From assembly GCA_964443725.1 (NCBI GenBank), contig CAYUDP010000007.1, positions 1 through 37,026 on the forward strand: DNA of 37,026 bases, given 5' to 3'. The DNA is from CAYUDP01 sp964443725 (GTDB taxonomy: Bacteria > Patescibacteriota > Minisyncoccia > Phycocordibacterales > JAKFXT01). The notes beneath the pieces are model-generated. The model did no database searches, had not been told where the DNA came from, and worked only from the letters and a program-made list of their open reading frames with translations. The translations under genes and the position numbers were made by a program. Positions 23,033 to 31,957 of the stretch are shown here, in pieces; within the stretch, counting starts at the first letter, position 1; each line of letters opens with the position of its first letter.

Positions 23033-24235
23033 TTATATTTTTGAAAATACTTTATCATCCATAAGTTTCGCAATTCTCGACCAATCATATCTCTCAAAAA
23101 CCATCTCTCTCGCATTTTTTATTATCTCCTTAGTCATTTCTTTATTATCTAAATAATTTTTAACCTGTCGTGCGATATCTTCAGGGTCTCTGACTTTTAC
23201 AGCCCGCCCAGTTGGTTTTTTATCTTTATTTATTTCAGGATCATACAAAAAATCTGCTATACCACCCTCTTGAGTGGCAATAACTGGCAATCCCGCTGCC
23301 ATAGCTTCTATGAATGAAATTCCAAATCCTTCTGTAATTGATGGCCTAATAAAAATGTCAGAAACGGAAAAATAAAGTGGTATTTTATCGTGCCCAACCT
23401 GTCCAACAAACTTAACCCTATCACCAACCCCCTCTTTTTCCGATAAATCCATAAGCAGATCTTTGTCTGGACCAACTCCCAATATTAGAAACTTAACTCT
23501 CTCATCAAGAAACTTCAAAGATCGGATTACATCATCGACTGCATTTTTTGTAACCAATCTAGAAGTAGTAATAAGATAAACATCCTCTACTTTCTTGCCC
23601 AATTCTACCTTCAATTCGTTGATCGAACTTAAGTCCTGTAACTTGGAGAAATGTTCCATGTTTGCACCATTAGGAACAATAGCGACGTCTCCTACATATC
23701 CCATACTTTTAACAAATCTCTCTAGATATTTTGAAGTAGCAACAGCTATATCCGCTTTTGAAAATACCCATTTAAATAATTTTGATACAAAGCGTGTTTT
23801 TTTAAGATAATAATCTATAGGATCACCATCATCTGCCCTTACGATATACTTTATATTTGGAAATATGAGTTTCAGAAACATCGGTGCGAAAGACGAATAA
23901 CTCGTCATTATAGAAAAGACGGCTTCATATGGTTTTCTCCTATGCAAAACGGCTCCATATACACATGCCCAAAAAGGATATAGATACTTATTTATTACAA
24001 GTGGAAATTTTTTAAAATCTGAAATATTTATGTTTTTCTTTGTAAAGCCAATCCTAAAAACATCTATATTTTCAATTTTCTCAAATCTAGGCAAAGCAGA
24101 ATCAAATCGCAAAGTAACCAGATCAAAAGAATATTTGTCCTTAGGTAGTCTGGAAAGAACTTCTTTTATAGCAACTTCTGCTCCACCAACAAATGGATAA
24201 TAAGAAAGTGAAAATATAAGTATCCTCTTACCCAT
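23033..24235 (-). CDS. Glycosyltransferase family 4
   Basis: 400 residues, complete. N-terminal SLSYYPFVGGAEVAIKEVLSR (9-29) is the GT4 Gly-rich loop. The middle part VATSKYLERFVKSMG and PNGANMEHF precede a donor domain with TTSRLVTKNAVDDVI (223-237), GDRVKFVGQV and RPSITEGFGISFIEAMAAG (297-315; E302 and E310 acidic pair). A canonical retaining sugar transferase. It lies 2 nt after the epimerase gene, in the middle of the run. Confidence 0.9.
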   Translation of the reverse strand: MGKRILIFSLSYYPFVGGAEVAIKEVLSRLPKDKYSFDLVTLRFDSALPRFEKIENIDVFRIGFTKKNINISDFKKFPLVINKYLYPFWACVYGAVLHRRKPYEAVFSIMTSYSSFAPMFLKLIFPNIKYIVRADDGDPIDYYLKKTRFVSKLFKWVFSKADIAVATSKYLERFVKSMGYVGDVAIVPNGANMEHFSKLQDLSSINELKVELGKKVEDVYLITTSRLVTKNAVDDVIRSLKFLDERVKFLILGVGPDKDLLMDLSEKEGVGDRVKFVGQVGHDKIPLYFSVSDIFIRPSITEGFGISFIEAMAAGLPVIATQEGGIADFLYDPEINKDKKPTGRAVKVRDPEDIARQVKNYLDNKEMTKEIIKNAREMVFERYDWSRIAKLMDDKVFSKI

Positions 24236-24237
24236 AA

Positions 24238-25260
24238 TTACTGAGTGAGATTCTTTGCATCTTCCACCTGGCTTCTATATCCTTCATATATCTTTCTCAA
24301 AGAATCCTCCATATTGATTTTAGGGGCCCAAACAAGTTCTTCTTTAGTATTTTCTATATAAGGCACCCTGTTTTGAACATCTTGATACCCCTTTCCATAA
24401 TAACCCTCAGCTGTCGCCCCAACTATCTTAACCTTATCTGAAAATTCCTTATACTCTTCATATTCATGAGCAAGTTCCAGCATTTTCTCTGCCAATTCTT
24501 TTATTGACCAATTATTGTCTGGATTACCTATATTATATATTTTACCCTTTGCTATTCCGTCCTTATTTTCAATAATTTTTACCAAAGCCTCTATACCATC
24601 AGATATGTAAGTAAAAGCTCTCTTCTGTGTACCACCATCAACAAGTTTTATATTTTCCCCTCTGACTATATTTCCCAAAAATTGAGTTATGACTCTTGAA
24701 CCTCCCTCTTTATTATCAGACAGTCTATCGAGTCCAACCCCAACCCAGTTGAATGGTCTGAAGATAGTAAAATCAAAATCATGTTGTTGACCATAAGCCC
24801 ATATTACCCTATCCAGCATTTGCTTAGAACAAGAATAAATCCACCTCTGTTTATCAATAGGCCCTAAAACAAGTTTTGACTCATATGGATGGAAAAACTC
24901 ATCTTCAGACATACCATAAACCTCAGATGTCGACGGAAAAATAAGCCTCTTGCCATACTTAAAGGCGGCTCTGACTATTGGAAGGTTGGCCTCAAAATCA
25001 AGCTCAAATGTTTTGAGTGGATCTTTTACGTAACTAAGTGGAGTTGCTATGGCAACGAGTGGCAAGATAACATCGCATTTTTTTATGTGATATTCAATCC
25101 ATTCTTTGTTCACCATTATGTCCCCCTCAAAGAAATGAAATCTCTCCTCATCAAGAAGATCCTTTATTCTGTCCGACTGTATATCCATTCCATAAACCTC
25201 CCAATCTTTGTTGTCTATGATATACCTGCTTAAATGATGCCCAATAAATCCATTTACCCC
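24238..25260 (-). CDS. ArnA-type UDP-glucuronate decarboxylase/NAD-dependent epimerase, N-terminus lost in the gap
   Basis: Strongly similar, as I remember the E. coli protein, to the C-terminal dehydrogenase domain of ArnA and stand-alone UDP-4-keto-pentose/UDP-xylose synthases, which oxidise and decarboxylate UDP-glucuronic acid. Starts at GVNGFIGHHLSR (Rossmann Gly loop), then YGMDIQSD (NAD Asp), KKCDVILPLVAIATPLSY, FPSTSEVYGM (catalytic Ser/Glu), RWIYSCSKQ (Tyr-x3-Lys), FTIFRPFNWVG, GGTQKRAFTYISDGIEAL and YYGKGYQDVQNR. The formyltransferase half of ArnA is absent. About 7 residues before GVNG are missing, so the true start lies in the gap; a Shine-Dalgarno-like AAGGAG sits on its far side (25366-25371). 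Probable role: supply of a UDP-pentose for the glycosyltransferases. Confidence 0.88.
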   Translation of the reverse strand, partial: GVNGFIGHHLSRYIIDNKDWEVYGMDIQSDRIKDLLDEERFHFFEGDIMVNKEWIEYHIKKCDVILPLVAIATPLSYVKDPLKTFELDFEANLPIVRAAFKYGKRLIFPSTSEVYGMSEDEFFHPYESKLVLGPIDKQRWIYSCSKQMLDRVIWAYGQQHDFDFTIFRPFNWVGVGLDRLSDNKEGGSRVITQFLGNIVRGENIKLVDGGTQKRAFTYISDGIEALVKIIENKDGIAKGKIYNIGNPDNNWSIKELAEKMLELAHEYEEYKEFSDKVKIVGATAEGYYGKGYQDVQNRVPYIENTKEELVWAPKINMEDSLRKIYEGYRSQVEDAKNLTQ

Positions 25261-25360
25261 NNNNNNNNNNNNNNNNNNNNNNNNNNNNNNNNNNNNNNNN
25301 NNNNNNNNNNNNNNNNNNNNNNNNNNNNNNNNNNNNNNNNNNNNNNNNNNNNNNNNNNNN
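25261..25360. other. Scaffold gap, 100 N
   Basis: Exactly 100 N. If the sequence continues simply, only about 20 nt of the epimerase gene are missing, so the real gap may be much shorter than drawn. A weak TTG start at 25389 read through the N run is an artefact. Confidence 0.97.
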
Positions 25361-25365
25361 ATCGT

Positions 25366-25371
25366 CTCCTT
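25366..25371 (-). promoter_or_regulatory. Ribosome binding site ahead of the epimerase gene
   Basis: AAGGAG on the minus strand, 5 nt from the gap edge and about 20 nt after the dehydrogenase stop. Few genes here show such a site; it places the epimerase start within the first few bases of the gap. Confidence 0.45.
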
Positions 25372-25392
25372 GTTCGTTAAGGTAATCAAAAA

Positions 25393-26271
25393 TTACAACG
25401 ATATAATATTTCTGTCAATAGATATAATTTTGTCATTCTTATCTTCATCTGTTGCTTTTTCTGATGGCCTTGATATTTCTGTCTGGTTAAAATACTCCCC
25501 ACTTACGTGATCTAAATCATCACTTAAAGCAAGGTAGACCTCATTCATCGCCGCCCGCCTTGGAGAGATAAGGGTCAATTTATATATAAACCTCAAAATA
25601 GGATTCATCTTTGAGATTGAAGTGAGGGTCATTGGTGTTTTAACGACGCCAGGGTGCAGAGCGTTTACAGTTATGTTGGTTCCCGACAATTCCTTAGCCA
25701 ATACTCTAGAGTAAATAATAACCTCCAATTTAGAATCACCGTACGCTTTATACCTATCAAAATCACGCTCATTTTCTAAATCATCAAAATCTATCTCCCC
25801 CTCAGAGTGAAGTGAGGATGATAAATTTATTATCCTCCCATGTTTTGCTAGCTTTAGATACGGCAACAATCTTTCCGTAATCAGAATAACTGCTAACACA
25901 TTAACTCCCCTGTTTAACTCATGATTATCCTTTGTCAAACTTCTTTCAATCGGCAGAACTCCAGCATTGTTGATCAATACATCAAGTCGATCATACTTAG
26001 AAATAAACTGATTTAAGAATTCTTTTATAGAGGAAATAGATTCCAGGTCACATAAAAAATAACCTACTTTTGCATTTTTATTGTTATTCAAAATTTCATT
26101 AACAAGCTCATCCGCTCTACTTTTATCTCTTGCAGTAAAGATAACTTCGGCCCCCCTCTTAACAAGTTCTATTACAGTCTCTCTACCAATACCAGATGCG
26201 CCACCAGTCACCAAAATTCTTTTACCCTCACCTTTTAAATTATTAAATTTATTCCTCCTCAAAAATTTCAT
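25393..26271 (-). CDS. Short-chain dehydrogenase/reductase
   Basis: NAD(P)-dependent oxidoreductase of the classical SDR fold, 292 residues from ATG 26271 (an in-frame TTG at 26286 would add 5). Cofactor loop TGGASGIG (22-29), DLES after the fourth strand, NNAG (101-104), catalytic Ser near 151-153 (INLSSSLH) and Y177-x3-K181 (YGDSK), then LHPGVVKTPMT. The overall form resembles retinol-dehydrogenase/WW-oxidoreductase-like SDRs (extended C-terminus with SEKATDEDKNDK). In a glycan locus it might act on a sugar or lipid carrier; the substrate is unknown. Its start overlaps the end of the lamin-tail protein gene by 23 nt. Confidence 0.88.
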   Translation of the reverse strand: MKFLRRNKFNNLKGEGKRILVTGGASGIGRETVIELVKRGAEVIFTARDKSRADELVNEILNNNKNAKVGYFLCDLESISSIKEFLNQFISKYDRLDVLINNAGVLPIERSLTKDNHELNRGVNVLAVILITERLLPYLKLAKHGRIINLSSSLHSEGEIDFDDLENERDFDRYKAYGDSKLEVIIYSRVLAKELSGTNITVNALHPGVVKTPMTLTSISKMNPILRFIYKLTLISPRRAAMNEVYLALSDDLDHVSGEYFNQTEISRPSEKATDEDKNDKIISIDRNIISL

Positions 26272-27664
26272 ATTTATCAGCTTCAATTCTTGTTCTTCTC
26301 AAGAATATTATCACTAGACTAGAAAAAATAGCCAAAAATATGGCCAGCCCACCAAAAACCCATTTATTATCGGGATCTATAACCCCAACCGCCCCAGAAT
26401 CAGACACAGACGCCAACACTCCAGAAACACTTTTTCCATGTGGAATAGTCACATTTTGAGAATATTTGGCTACAGAAGCTTCATTTGATGTTTTACTTGG
26501 GGGTACCGATACTTTATTTTCAGACCCCATATTTGGCGGGCTAACCACAACAGGAGATCCATTGCCATATTTCAAAAACGGACTGCTGGTTGTAAAGAAT
26601 AAGCCAAGTAATTTGTTTGGAAATTTAATACTAGATTTACCTAGTATTATTGTATTATCAGGAATACTGAAATCATTTACCCCGTCTGAAATAATTACAC
26701 CAGAAACATTCACGGAATTACTAGATTTGTTAACTATCTCCACAAAACCCTCCTGACCACTTTTGAAACTTGATATGTAAATATTTATTTCATTAACCTC
26801 AACCGCCAAAGTATCCCCATTTGAAAAATGACCAGAAACTCCCTGCATACTGACTAGGTACTTACCTGGGAAATAATAAATATGTGAGACAGTTTTACCT
26901 TCAGAGACACCTCCGTCTCCAAAATTCCAAATAAATCTCGCATTATCTATTGGTTCTTTTTTTAACCCTAAAAGTACCCCATCAAACTTTAGCGGTATAC
27001 CGACGAAAGTAGTTTTGTCCGGTCCAGCATCAGCAAAGACTTGCTGTTCAACTGGCCACGAAGAACTATTGCTCTGATTTGATTCAACTTGATTAGAAGA
27101 CGAAGAGGCTTGTTGAGACGCTGAGGTTGCTCCTGAATCAAGTGTGGTTGTTGTTTTTATATTTTCCTTACCAGGAGAAGGTGTCCCACTTACAAAACTA
27201 TTAGACACCAGAGAAAGAGAATTACCGTCCCCATTTCCACTCAGGCTAGATTCATAGTTCACAGAATCCTCAATAGTATCCCCATTCAATATTGAAAGTG
27301 CTTCGCCAGTATTGGAAAGTGAAAAAGAGCTGTCAAACAAAACTCCACTGAAACTAGGATTATCAACCAAAAACTTCTCCGGATTATCCGCTATAACGGC
27401 GTAACTATTGGCATTAATATTATTACCCCCACTATATGGAATTAGTTTATGACTTGTACCCCCCTCTCTAAAATAATATGCCGAAATATCTACTCCCCCA
27501 CCCGAATCATTTTTTACTTCAACCCACTCTCTTCCGGTATCGCTCCCTGGGAGGTCGTACATAATCTCATTTATTTTTATAGATGCACCGGCGGCAGGGG
27601 CAACTGAAAAATAGATGCCGAATAAAATTAAGGACTTTATTTTATTTTTTGATGTCTGTCTCAT
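26249..27664 (-). CDS. Membrane-anchored surface protein with lamin-tail and PKD domains
   Basis: About 471 residues from ATG 27664 (GTG 27670 also in frame). N-terminal hydrophobic signal (IKSLILFGIYFSVAPAAGAS); lamin-tail domain (about 25-165: IKINEIMYDLPGSDTGREWV, ...GVDISAYYF..., FSLSNTGEALSIL, SGTPSPGKEN); Ser/Gln/Asn-rich linker (about 170-210); PKD domain (about 212-295: ADAGPDKTTFVGIPLKFDG, FIWNFGDGG, HIYYFPGKY); a second, shorter lamin-tail-like part (EGFVEIVNKSSNSVNVSGVII); and a C-terminal membrane helix (VFGGLAIFLAIFSSLVIIFL) with a basic/acidic cytosolic tail. Such architecture is common among Patescibacteria surface proteins and may serve adhesion. It overlaps the preceding ATPase gene by 23 nt, so the two are co-translated. 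No sortase motif. Confidence 0.82.
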   Translation of the reverse strand: MRQTSKNKIKSLILFGIYFSVAPAAGASIKINEIMYDLPGSDTGREWVEVKNDSGGGVDISAYYFREGGTSHKLIPYSGGNNINANSYAVIADNPEKFLVDNPSFSGVLFDSSFSLSNTGEALSILNGDTIEDSVNYESSLSGNGDGNSLSLVSNSFVSGTPSPGKENIKTTTTLDSGATSASQQASSSSNQVESNQSNSSSWPVEQQVFADAGPDKTTFVGIPLKFDGVLLGLKKEPIDNARFIWNFGDGGVSEGKTVSHIYYFPGKYLVSMQGVSGHFSNGDTLAVEVNEINIYISSFKSGQEGFVEIVNKSSNSVNVSGVIISDGVNDFSIPDNTIILGKSSIKFPNKLLGLFFTTSSPFLKYGNGSPVVVSPPNMGSENKVSVPPSKTSNEASVAKYSQNVTIPHGKSVSGVLASVSDSGAVGVIDPDNKWVFGGLAIFLAIFSSLVIIFLRRTRIEADKYEIFEEE

Positions 27665-29624
27665 CTTCACTTACCTCAAGCATAGCTTTGAGGTCCTTCT
27701 CTGGTATCTCTTTTGGCACAACTTTATCACTAAAATCTACATTTATATTTTTAGTCTCCTTAGAGACAACCCCACTTTTAACTTCTTCCTTGAGTTGCTC
27801 CTTTGGCTTCATTTCTTTTTTCAGTAGCTCATCTAAAGCCGCCTTGAGAGCCAATTTATTTGCAGTATCTGTATTTTCCGTCTCTAAATTCATATTTCTA
27901 TCTGACCTTTTATTTTCTTTCCTATCGTCAGGTCTCTCACTTCTTCTATTATCACCTCTCCTTTCCTCCCTTCTCCCACCTCCATCTCTTTTACCGCGAT
28001 TCTTGTTTTCAATTTTTATGTTGGTATTATGAGAAATATTATTAACCACTCGATTGTCTTCAATTTTTACTTCTTCTTTTACTACTTGAGGAGTAGCAAT
28101 ATTTGCCTCCCTAGCCTTTAATACTTCTTTATCACTTACCACTTCTGGTGGGCCCAAAACCGATGAGAGGGCCATCCTAAGATCAGACAGATGTGCCCCG
28201 TCTTCAACTTTTTTCTTTGGGATACTCGACTCCCGAGTATCTTCTCTTAGTGGTCTATTCTCAAGTTCTTGTCTATCTTTTCTATCTTGTCTCTCTTCTT
28301 TTCTTTTTAACACAGTCTTCTCTGGTGCCGGTGTAAATTCTATTTGCGTTATTATATTGTCTTCAACTTCACGGCGCGAGCGAGCGAATTGTCTTCTTGA
28401 AGATTCTATAACCCCATCTTTAAATGATGGGCCATCCATCTGTATAGGTGGCATACCAGTTGCAGAGAAAGGATGGGAGGTGACCCCATCTATCATTAAT
28501 TTGAGATACATCTGATACATTCCAAGATTTACAAAATCTTCTGCTGTAAAAGTGGGAACAAACTCCTTCTCAAATATCTCCGCATCAAATGGCCCCACTC
28601 GGAAGATAACCATGGTTCCCACGTTACCAAAAACAGCCGCCCTCACCTCCTCAGACATCTGCTCCAAATATTGATGGGCCATAGTAAGATTAAGTTTATA
28701 TTTTCTAGCCTCAGATAAAATATCAGCAAAACTTTCATTGGCAAAGGACTGAAATTCATCAACATAAAGGTAAAATTGGGGTAATCTGGCCAAGACCTTT
28801 TCAGGGACATCCGCTCTCGACATGGCGGCAAGATATATTTTCGTAATAAGCATACTTCCGAGTAAGTTTGCATTACCTTCTCCCACCCTACCTTTAGAAA
28901 GGTTTATGATAAGGATTTTCTTCTCATCCATCATTTTTCTTATATCGAAAGAAGAATTCGGCTGACCAACAATATTTCTTATAAGAGGATTTGAAGTAAA
29001 CTGCCCAACCTTATTTTGTATAGCTGGAGTTGCCTCGGCAGCAAACCTATCTGTATATTTTGCAAATTCATCAACCCAAAAAGACCTCACTGTAGGATCA
29101 GTCACATGCTCCAATACCTTTTTTCTAAACTCCTTATCAGAAAGCATCTTGTTAATCGCGAGAAGAGTTGCTCCTGGATACTCAAGAAGAGCAAGAAGTG
29201 TATTCTGTAAAATATATTCCATTCTTGCCGACCATGCATCAACCCAAATCTTCTTAAAGGCACTCATAAGCCCCGAAACGACAAGATGCCTTTTATCTGG
29301 ACCGACATCTTCCATCACATTGAAAGATATCGGGTTCTCCATATCAAAAGGAGCAAAATACAGCACGTCCTTCATTCGATTCTCAGGAATATAGTCGAGC
29401 AACAAATCGGCCGTTTTTCCATGAGGATCGATAAAAGCAAAACCATTGCCGTTTCTTATGTCCTGTATGGCCATGTTTTCAAGAAGAGTTGACTTGCCCA
29501 TACCCGTCTTACCAACAGTATAGACATGGCGAACTCTATCTTTAGCCTTTATACCAAATCGAACTCTTTTATTTCTAGCATCGGTAAAACCAAAATATGT
29601 TATCTCATTCCCATTGTTGTCCAT
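27642..29624 (-). CDS. TraD/VirD4-like type IV coupling ATPase without membrane domain
   Basis: 660 residues. Walker A GKTGMGKST (38-46) near the very N-terminus, FAFIDPHGKTADLLLDYIP (63-81), ILIINLSKGRVGEGNANLLG (237-256), Walker B FYLYVDEFQSF (284-294), and MAHQYLEQM (315-323) place it with the HerA/FtsK-type DNA- or protein-pumping coupling ATPases (TraD/VirD4/DUF87-like). The usual N-terminal transmembrane part is missing, so a partner must supply membrane contact. The last 230 residues (from about 430) are charged and low-complexity, with an Arg/Glu/Asp-rich stretch GKRDGGGRREERRGDNRRSE and a Lys/Glu C-terminus, likely disordered and perhaps nucleic-acid or partner binding. No relaxase, VirB4 or pilin genes are in the window. 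In Patescibacteria such ATPases are widespread and tied in theory to DNA uptake or surface assembly. Confidence 0.85.
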   Translation of the reverse strand: MDNNGNEITYFGFTDARNKRVRFGIKAKDRVRHVYTVGKTGMGKSTLLENMAIQDIRNGNGFAFIDPHGKTADLLLDYIPENRMKDVLYFAPFDMENPISFNVMEDVGPDKRHLVVSGLMSAFKKIWVDAWSARMEYILQNTLLALLEYPGATLLAINKMLSDKEFRKKVLEHVTDPTVRSFWVDEFAKYTDRFAAEATPAIQNKVGQFTSNPLIRNIVGQPNSSFDIRKMMDEKKILIINLSKGRVGEGNANLLGSMLITKIYLAAMSRADVPEKVLARLPQFYLYVDEFQSFANESFADILSEARKYKLNLTMAHQYLEQMSEEVRAAVFGNVGTMVIFRVGPFDAEIFEKEFVPTFTAEDFVNLGMYQMYLKLMIDGVTSHPFSATGMPPIQMDGPSFKDGVIESSRRQFARSRREVEDNIITQIEFTPAPEKTVLKRKEERQDRKDRQELENRPLREDTRESSIPKKKVEDGAHLSDLRMALSSVLGPPEVVSDKEVLKAREANIATPQVVKEEVKIEDNRVVNNISHNTNIKIENKNRGKRDGGGRREERRGDNRRSERPDDRKENKRSDRNMNLETENTDTANKLALKAALDELLKKEMKPKEQLKEEVKSGVVSKETKNINVDFSDKVVPKEIPEKDLKAMLEVSEDETDIKK

Positions 29625-29645
29625 AATTTATTAAAGTATAACCCA

Positions 29646-30350
29646 CTATTTTTTAATCAGAAAATGCATACTATCGAAATACACTCTAGACGCAAAAAGG
29701 TACGCAAATCGTGCCAAAATAAGTTTAATTCCAGAATAGATTTTTTGTATTTTAATTTCTCTTACGTCACTAACTTCAAAGCCATAATCATTGAGTTCCT
29801 TTATGGCGTTTTGGTATGACCTGTAATGCATATCACTCAACCTCTGTACCCCAGCACAACCAGAATCATCTTTATTTTTACCAAATAAACTAATTATCCA
29901 TTCTGCGACCACTCTAGGCATCCAATTTATAAATACTAAATGATAATGTGGATCGATTAGCCCATATCTATTAGGGATGGATATATAAGCCTCCCCTCCT
30001 TTAGAGAGGGTCCTTGAAACCTCTTGCATTACTTTTCGTGGATCATGAACGTGTTCAAACACCTCAGACATATTTATAAAATCAAAAGAACTATCACCAA
30101 ACGGCAAACTTTCACCATCACCTCTTTCTATTTCGATATTTAAACCCTTTTCGTTAGCCAATCTTAAAGCCTCATCTATATAATCTGGATTATATTCAAT
30201 ACCAACAGCTTTCAAACCTCTTCCAGCCAAATCTAGTAAAAAACCACCCTTACCTGCACCCAAATCCAGAATCCTCTTTTGCGACAAATCTGGAATCATT
30301 TTTAGAAGATTATCAAAGTGTGTCATATTTTTAAAAACATAGAAATTCAC
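29646..30350 (-). CDS. SAM-dependent methyltransferase (type-11-like)
   Basis: 234 residues from GTG 30350 (ATG 30326 is an alternative that loses 8 residues). ILDLGAGKGGFLLDLAG (27-43) is the SAM loop, VGIEYNPDYI holds the acidic ribose contact, then GDGESLPFGDSSFDFINMSEVFEHVHDP and LSKGGEAYISIPNR. A long C-terminal part with hydrophobic IKLILARFAYLFAS might associate with the membrane. The target is unknown; it resembles glycan- or lipid-modifying methyltransferases and lies 22 nt before the coupling ATPase. Confidence 0.82.
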   Translation of the reverse strand: MNFYVFKNMTHFDNLLKMIPDLSQKRILDLGAGKGGFLLDLAGRGLKAVGIEYNPDYIDEALRLANEKGLNIEIERGDGESLPFGDSSFDFINMSEVFEHVHDPRKVMQEVSRTLSKGGEAYISIPNRYGLIDPHYHLVFINWMPRVVAEWIISLFGKNKDDSGCAGVQRLSDMHYRSYQNAIKELNDYGFEVSDVREIKIQKIYSGIKLILARFAYLFASRVYFDSMHFLIKK

Positions 30351-30378
30351 TTAGCTTAAATAAAATAATTATTTCATT

Positions 30379-30403
30379 CCAATAATTACCAATATATTAT
30401 TGG
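30379..30403 (-). terminator. Weak hairpin at the end of the DUF4015 gene
   Basis: CCAATAAT (30379-30386) pairs with ATTATTGG (30396-30403), 9-nt loop, overlapping the stop at 30397. A/T-rich sequence with short T runs follows on the minus strand. Low certainty. Confidence 0.35.
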
Positions 30404-31677
30404 GTTAGTAAAGCAGAAACCGTGTATCTATTTGACGGAGCCCAAAGCATCCAAGAATCCAATCCAGAATCATATGTCGCTTTTATTTGTGCCCTAACTT
30501 CTTCTGGTCCATAATTCCCTCCGTATTTAAAATCTTGAAGCCATGGTCTTAATTTATACCTATCGTATATTGGCTTACTATACAAAGCTGGGGTTGAAGT
30601 TCCCAGTCTAGTTGAACCAAAGACAGCTACAGGACTAGTCGAGGCCTCGGCCCTCTCAACTGCTTTGGTCATAGTATATTTTATAAGTTCATAGACATGT
30701 TCATTCGGATTTTTCCAACCATTAAACATCGGCGGAAAATGTGATGGGTAAACCATAGGAGCAACATAATCAAAAAATGGCAAGGCATTCTCTTCAACCT
30801 GCCCGATATTTAGATCGTCAAAATTTGTAGTTGTCATGCCAAACAGATCAACTGAAGTGATCATCCCCGTGTCCTTGAGAGAATCATGAAGATAAGAGAA
30901 AAATTCTTTCAGGACCTCTGCCTTAGTCTTCCCACGAGAAAGGGTAAAATCTATATCTTTCATGTCTCCATCCGATGGAAATCTTACATAATCAAAATTT
31001 ATTTCATCAAAACCTATTCCGTAGGATTCCTTGGCGATGTTTGCAATATAATCCCAATGAGGCCTTGCCCCAACGTCAATAAACGATAGTCCTTTTCTGT
31101 CTTTCCATATACCACCATCACTTTTTCTTCTAACTGCAAGTTCTGGGTGGGTTTTTACCATATGTGGGTCCTGGAACACAGCTACCCTGCCAATCACATA
31201 TATATTTTTTTGATGAAGCCCTTCGATAAATTCCTTCATATCCTTAGCCCCACACTTGTCAGAAACGGCGTGAGATATCTCTGGATTATCAGTATCAAAA
31301 GATAGTAATCCAGAATAATCTTTTATATCAATAACAATTGAATTTATTTCTGTTTCATCAGCCACCTTTACCAAATCATTTCTAAAGTTCTTCGTACCAA
31401 CAACGCAAGAACTCATATATATAGCCTTAAGAGGTTTCGGTGTCTTAAGGTGAACAACTTCTTTCGGTTTTTTTATACTCTCCTCAAGCAAAGTGGTACT
31501 GGTACTACTTTTACTATCGATAGCAATGGCCTTTAAATCACCCCTTTCATAAACAACTTCTTTACTAAAAAAAATATTAGAAAAAAATAAAATTAAAAAT
31601 AAAAAAGCTCCTCCAAGAATAAATAGGGCTTTTTTATTATATTTGATTAAATTATTGTTGTTCTTTTCTTTCTTCAT
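30397..31677 (-). CDS. Putative glycoside hydrolase, DUF4015 (GH13-like barrel), membrane-anchored
   Basis: 426 residues from ATG 31677; the TTG at 31704 would add 9 and overlap the upstream gene further. One N-terminal membrane helix (about 16-36, LFILGGAFLFLILFFSNIFF) places the rest outside the cell. Then a DUF4015 barrel: KAIYMSSCVVGTKNFRNDLV, SIVIDIKDYSGLLSF, NIYVIGRVAVFQDPHMVKTH, FIDVGARPHWDYIANIAKES, FDEINFDYVRFPSDG (acidic residues in an active-site-like strand), DLFGMTTTNFDD, YVAPMVYPSHF and WLQDFKYGG. Enzyme activity has not been settled for the family as far as I know; a glycan-cleaving role is inferred. The gene start overlaps the small membrane protein gene by 26 nt. Confidence 0.85.
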   Translation of the reverse strand: MKKEKNNNNLIKYNKKALFILGGAFLFLILFFSNIFFSKEVVYERGDLKAIAIDSKSSTSTTLLEESIKKPKEVVHLKTPKPLKAIYMSSCVVGTKNFRNDLVKVADETEINSIVIDIKDYSGLLSFDTDNPEISHAVSDKCGAKDMKEFIEGLHQKNIYVIGRVAVFQDPHMVKTHPELAVRRKSDGGIWKDRKGLSFIDVGARPHWDYIANIAKESYGIGFDEINFDYVRFPSDGDMKDIDFTLSRGKTKAEVLKEFFSYLHDSLKDTGMITSVDLFGMTTTNFDDLNIGQVEENALPFFDYVAPMVYPSHFPPMFNGWKNPNEHVYELIKYTMTKAVERAEASTSPVAVFGSTRLGTSTPALYSKPIYDRYKLRPWLQDFKYGGNYGPEEVRAQIKATYDSGLDSWMLWAPSNRYTVSALLTQ

Positions 31678-31939
31678 CTGAAATGACGGCAGCCACTTCC
31701 GCAAGTGGAGCAGGAATCGACGACTCCTGGCTTACGGGGGTTGTTGGACCAACTTTTTTACTTCGTCTCAAAGCAATCTCTTTTAGAAGTTTCTTCTTAT
31801 AGTGCAACTGGTAATAATTGGCACCAGCAATAGACAGTCCCAGAACAATATAGACCCAGTCTTTAAAAGATGATGGGATCGCGATAGCTGGCATAAGTGC
31901 TATCAAAATACCCAAAGTAGTTATCAAATGCTTAGGCAT
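31652..31939 (-). CDS. Small two-helix membrane protein of unknown function
   Basis: 95 residues: helix one (about 4-23, HLITTLGILIALMPAIAIP), a short loop, helix two (about 27-45, DWVYIVLGLSIAGANYYQL), a basic stretch KKKLLKEIALRRSKK, and a Pro/Ser/Ala-rich acidic tail ending SDEERKEQQ. Both termini are probably cytosolic. No family is recognised. It overlaps the DUF4015 gene by 26 nt and follows rsmI by 18 nt, so it belongs to the same transcription unit. Confidence 0.7.
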   Translation of the reverse strand: MPKHLITTLGILIALMPAIAIPSSFKDWVYIVLGLSIAGANYYQLHYKKKLLKEIALRRSKKVGPTTPVSQESSIPAPLAEVAAVISDEERKEQQ

Positions 31940-31957
31940 AGTAAAATTATTTTATCA

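Noticed and set aside
24238..25389. Epimerase reading frame starting at TTG 25389 through the N run
   Set aside because: The nine residues before the gap do not resemble the family start, and the sequence there looks like a Shine-Dalgarno leader; the true start is in the gap.
26249..26262. AGGAGG near 26250 as ribosome binding site for the dehydrogenase
   Set aside because: It encodes the Glu-Glu-Glu end of the lamin-tail protein and no in-frame start codon follows at usable distance; the ATG at 26271 lies upstream of it.
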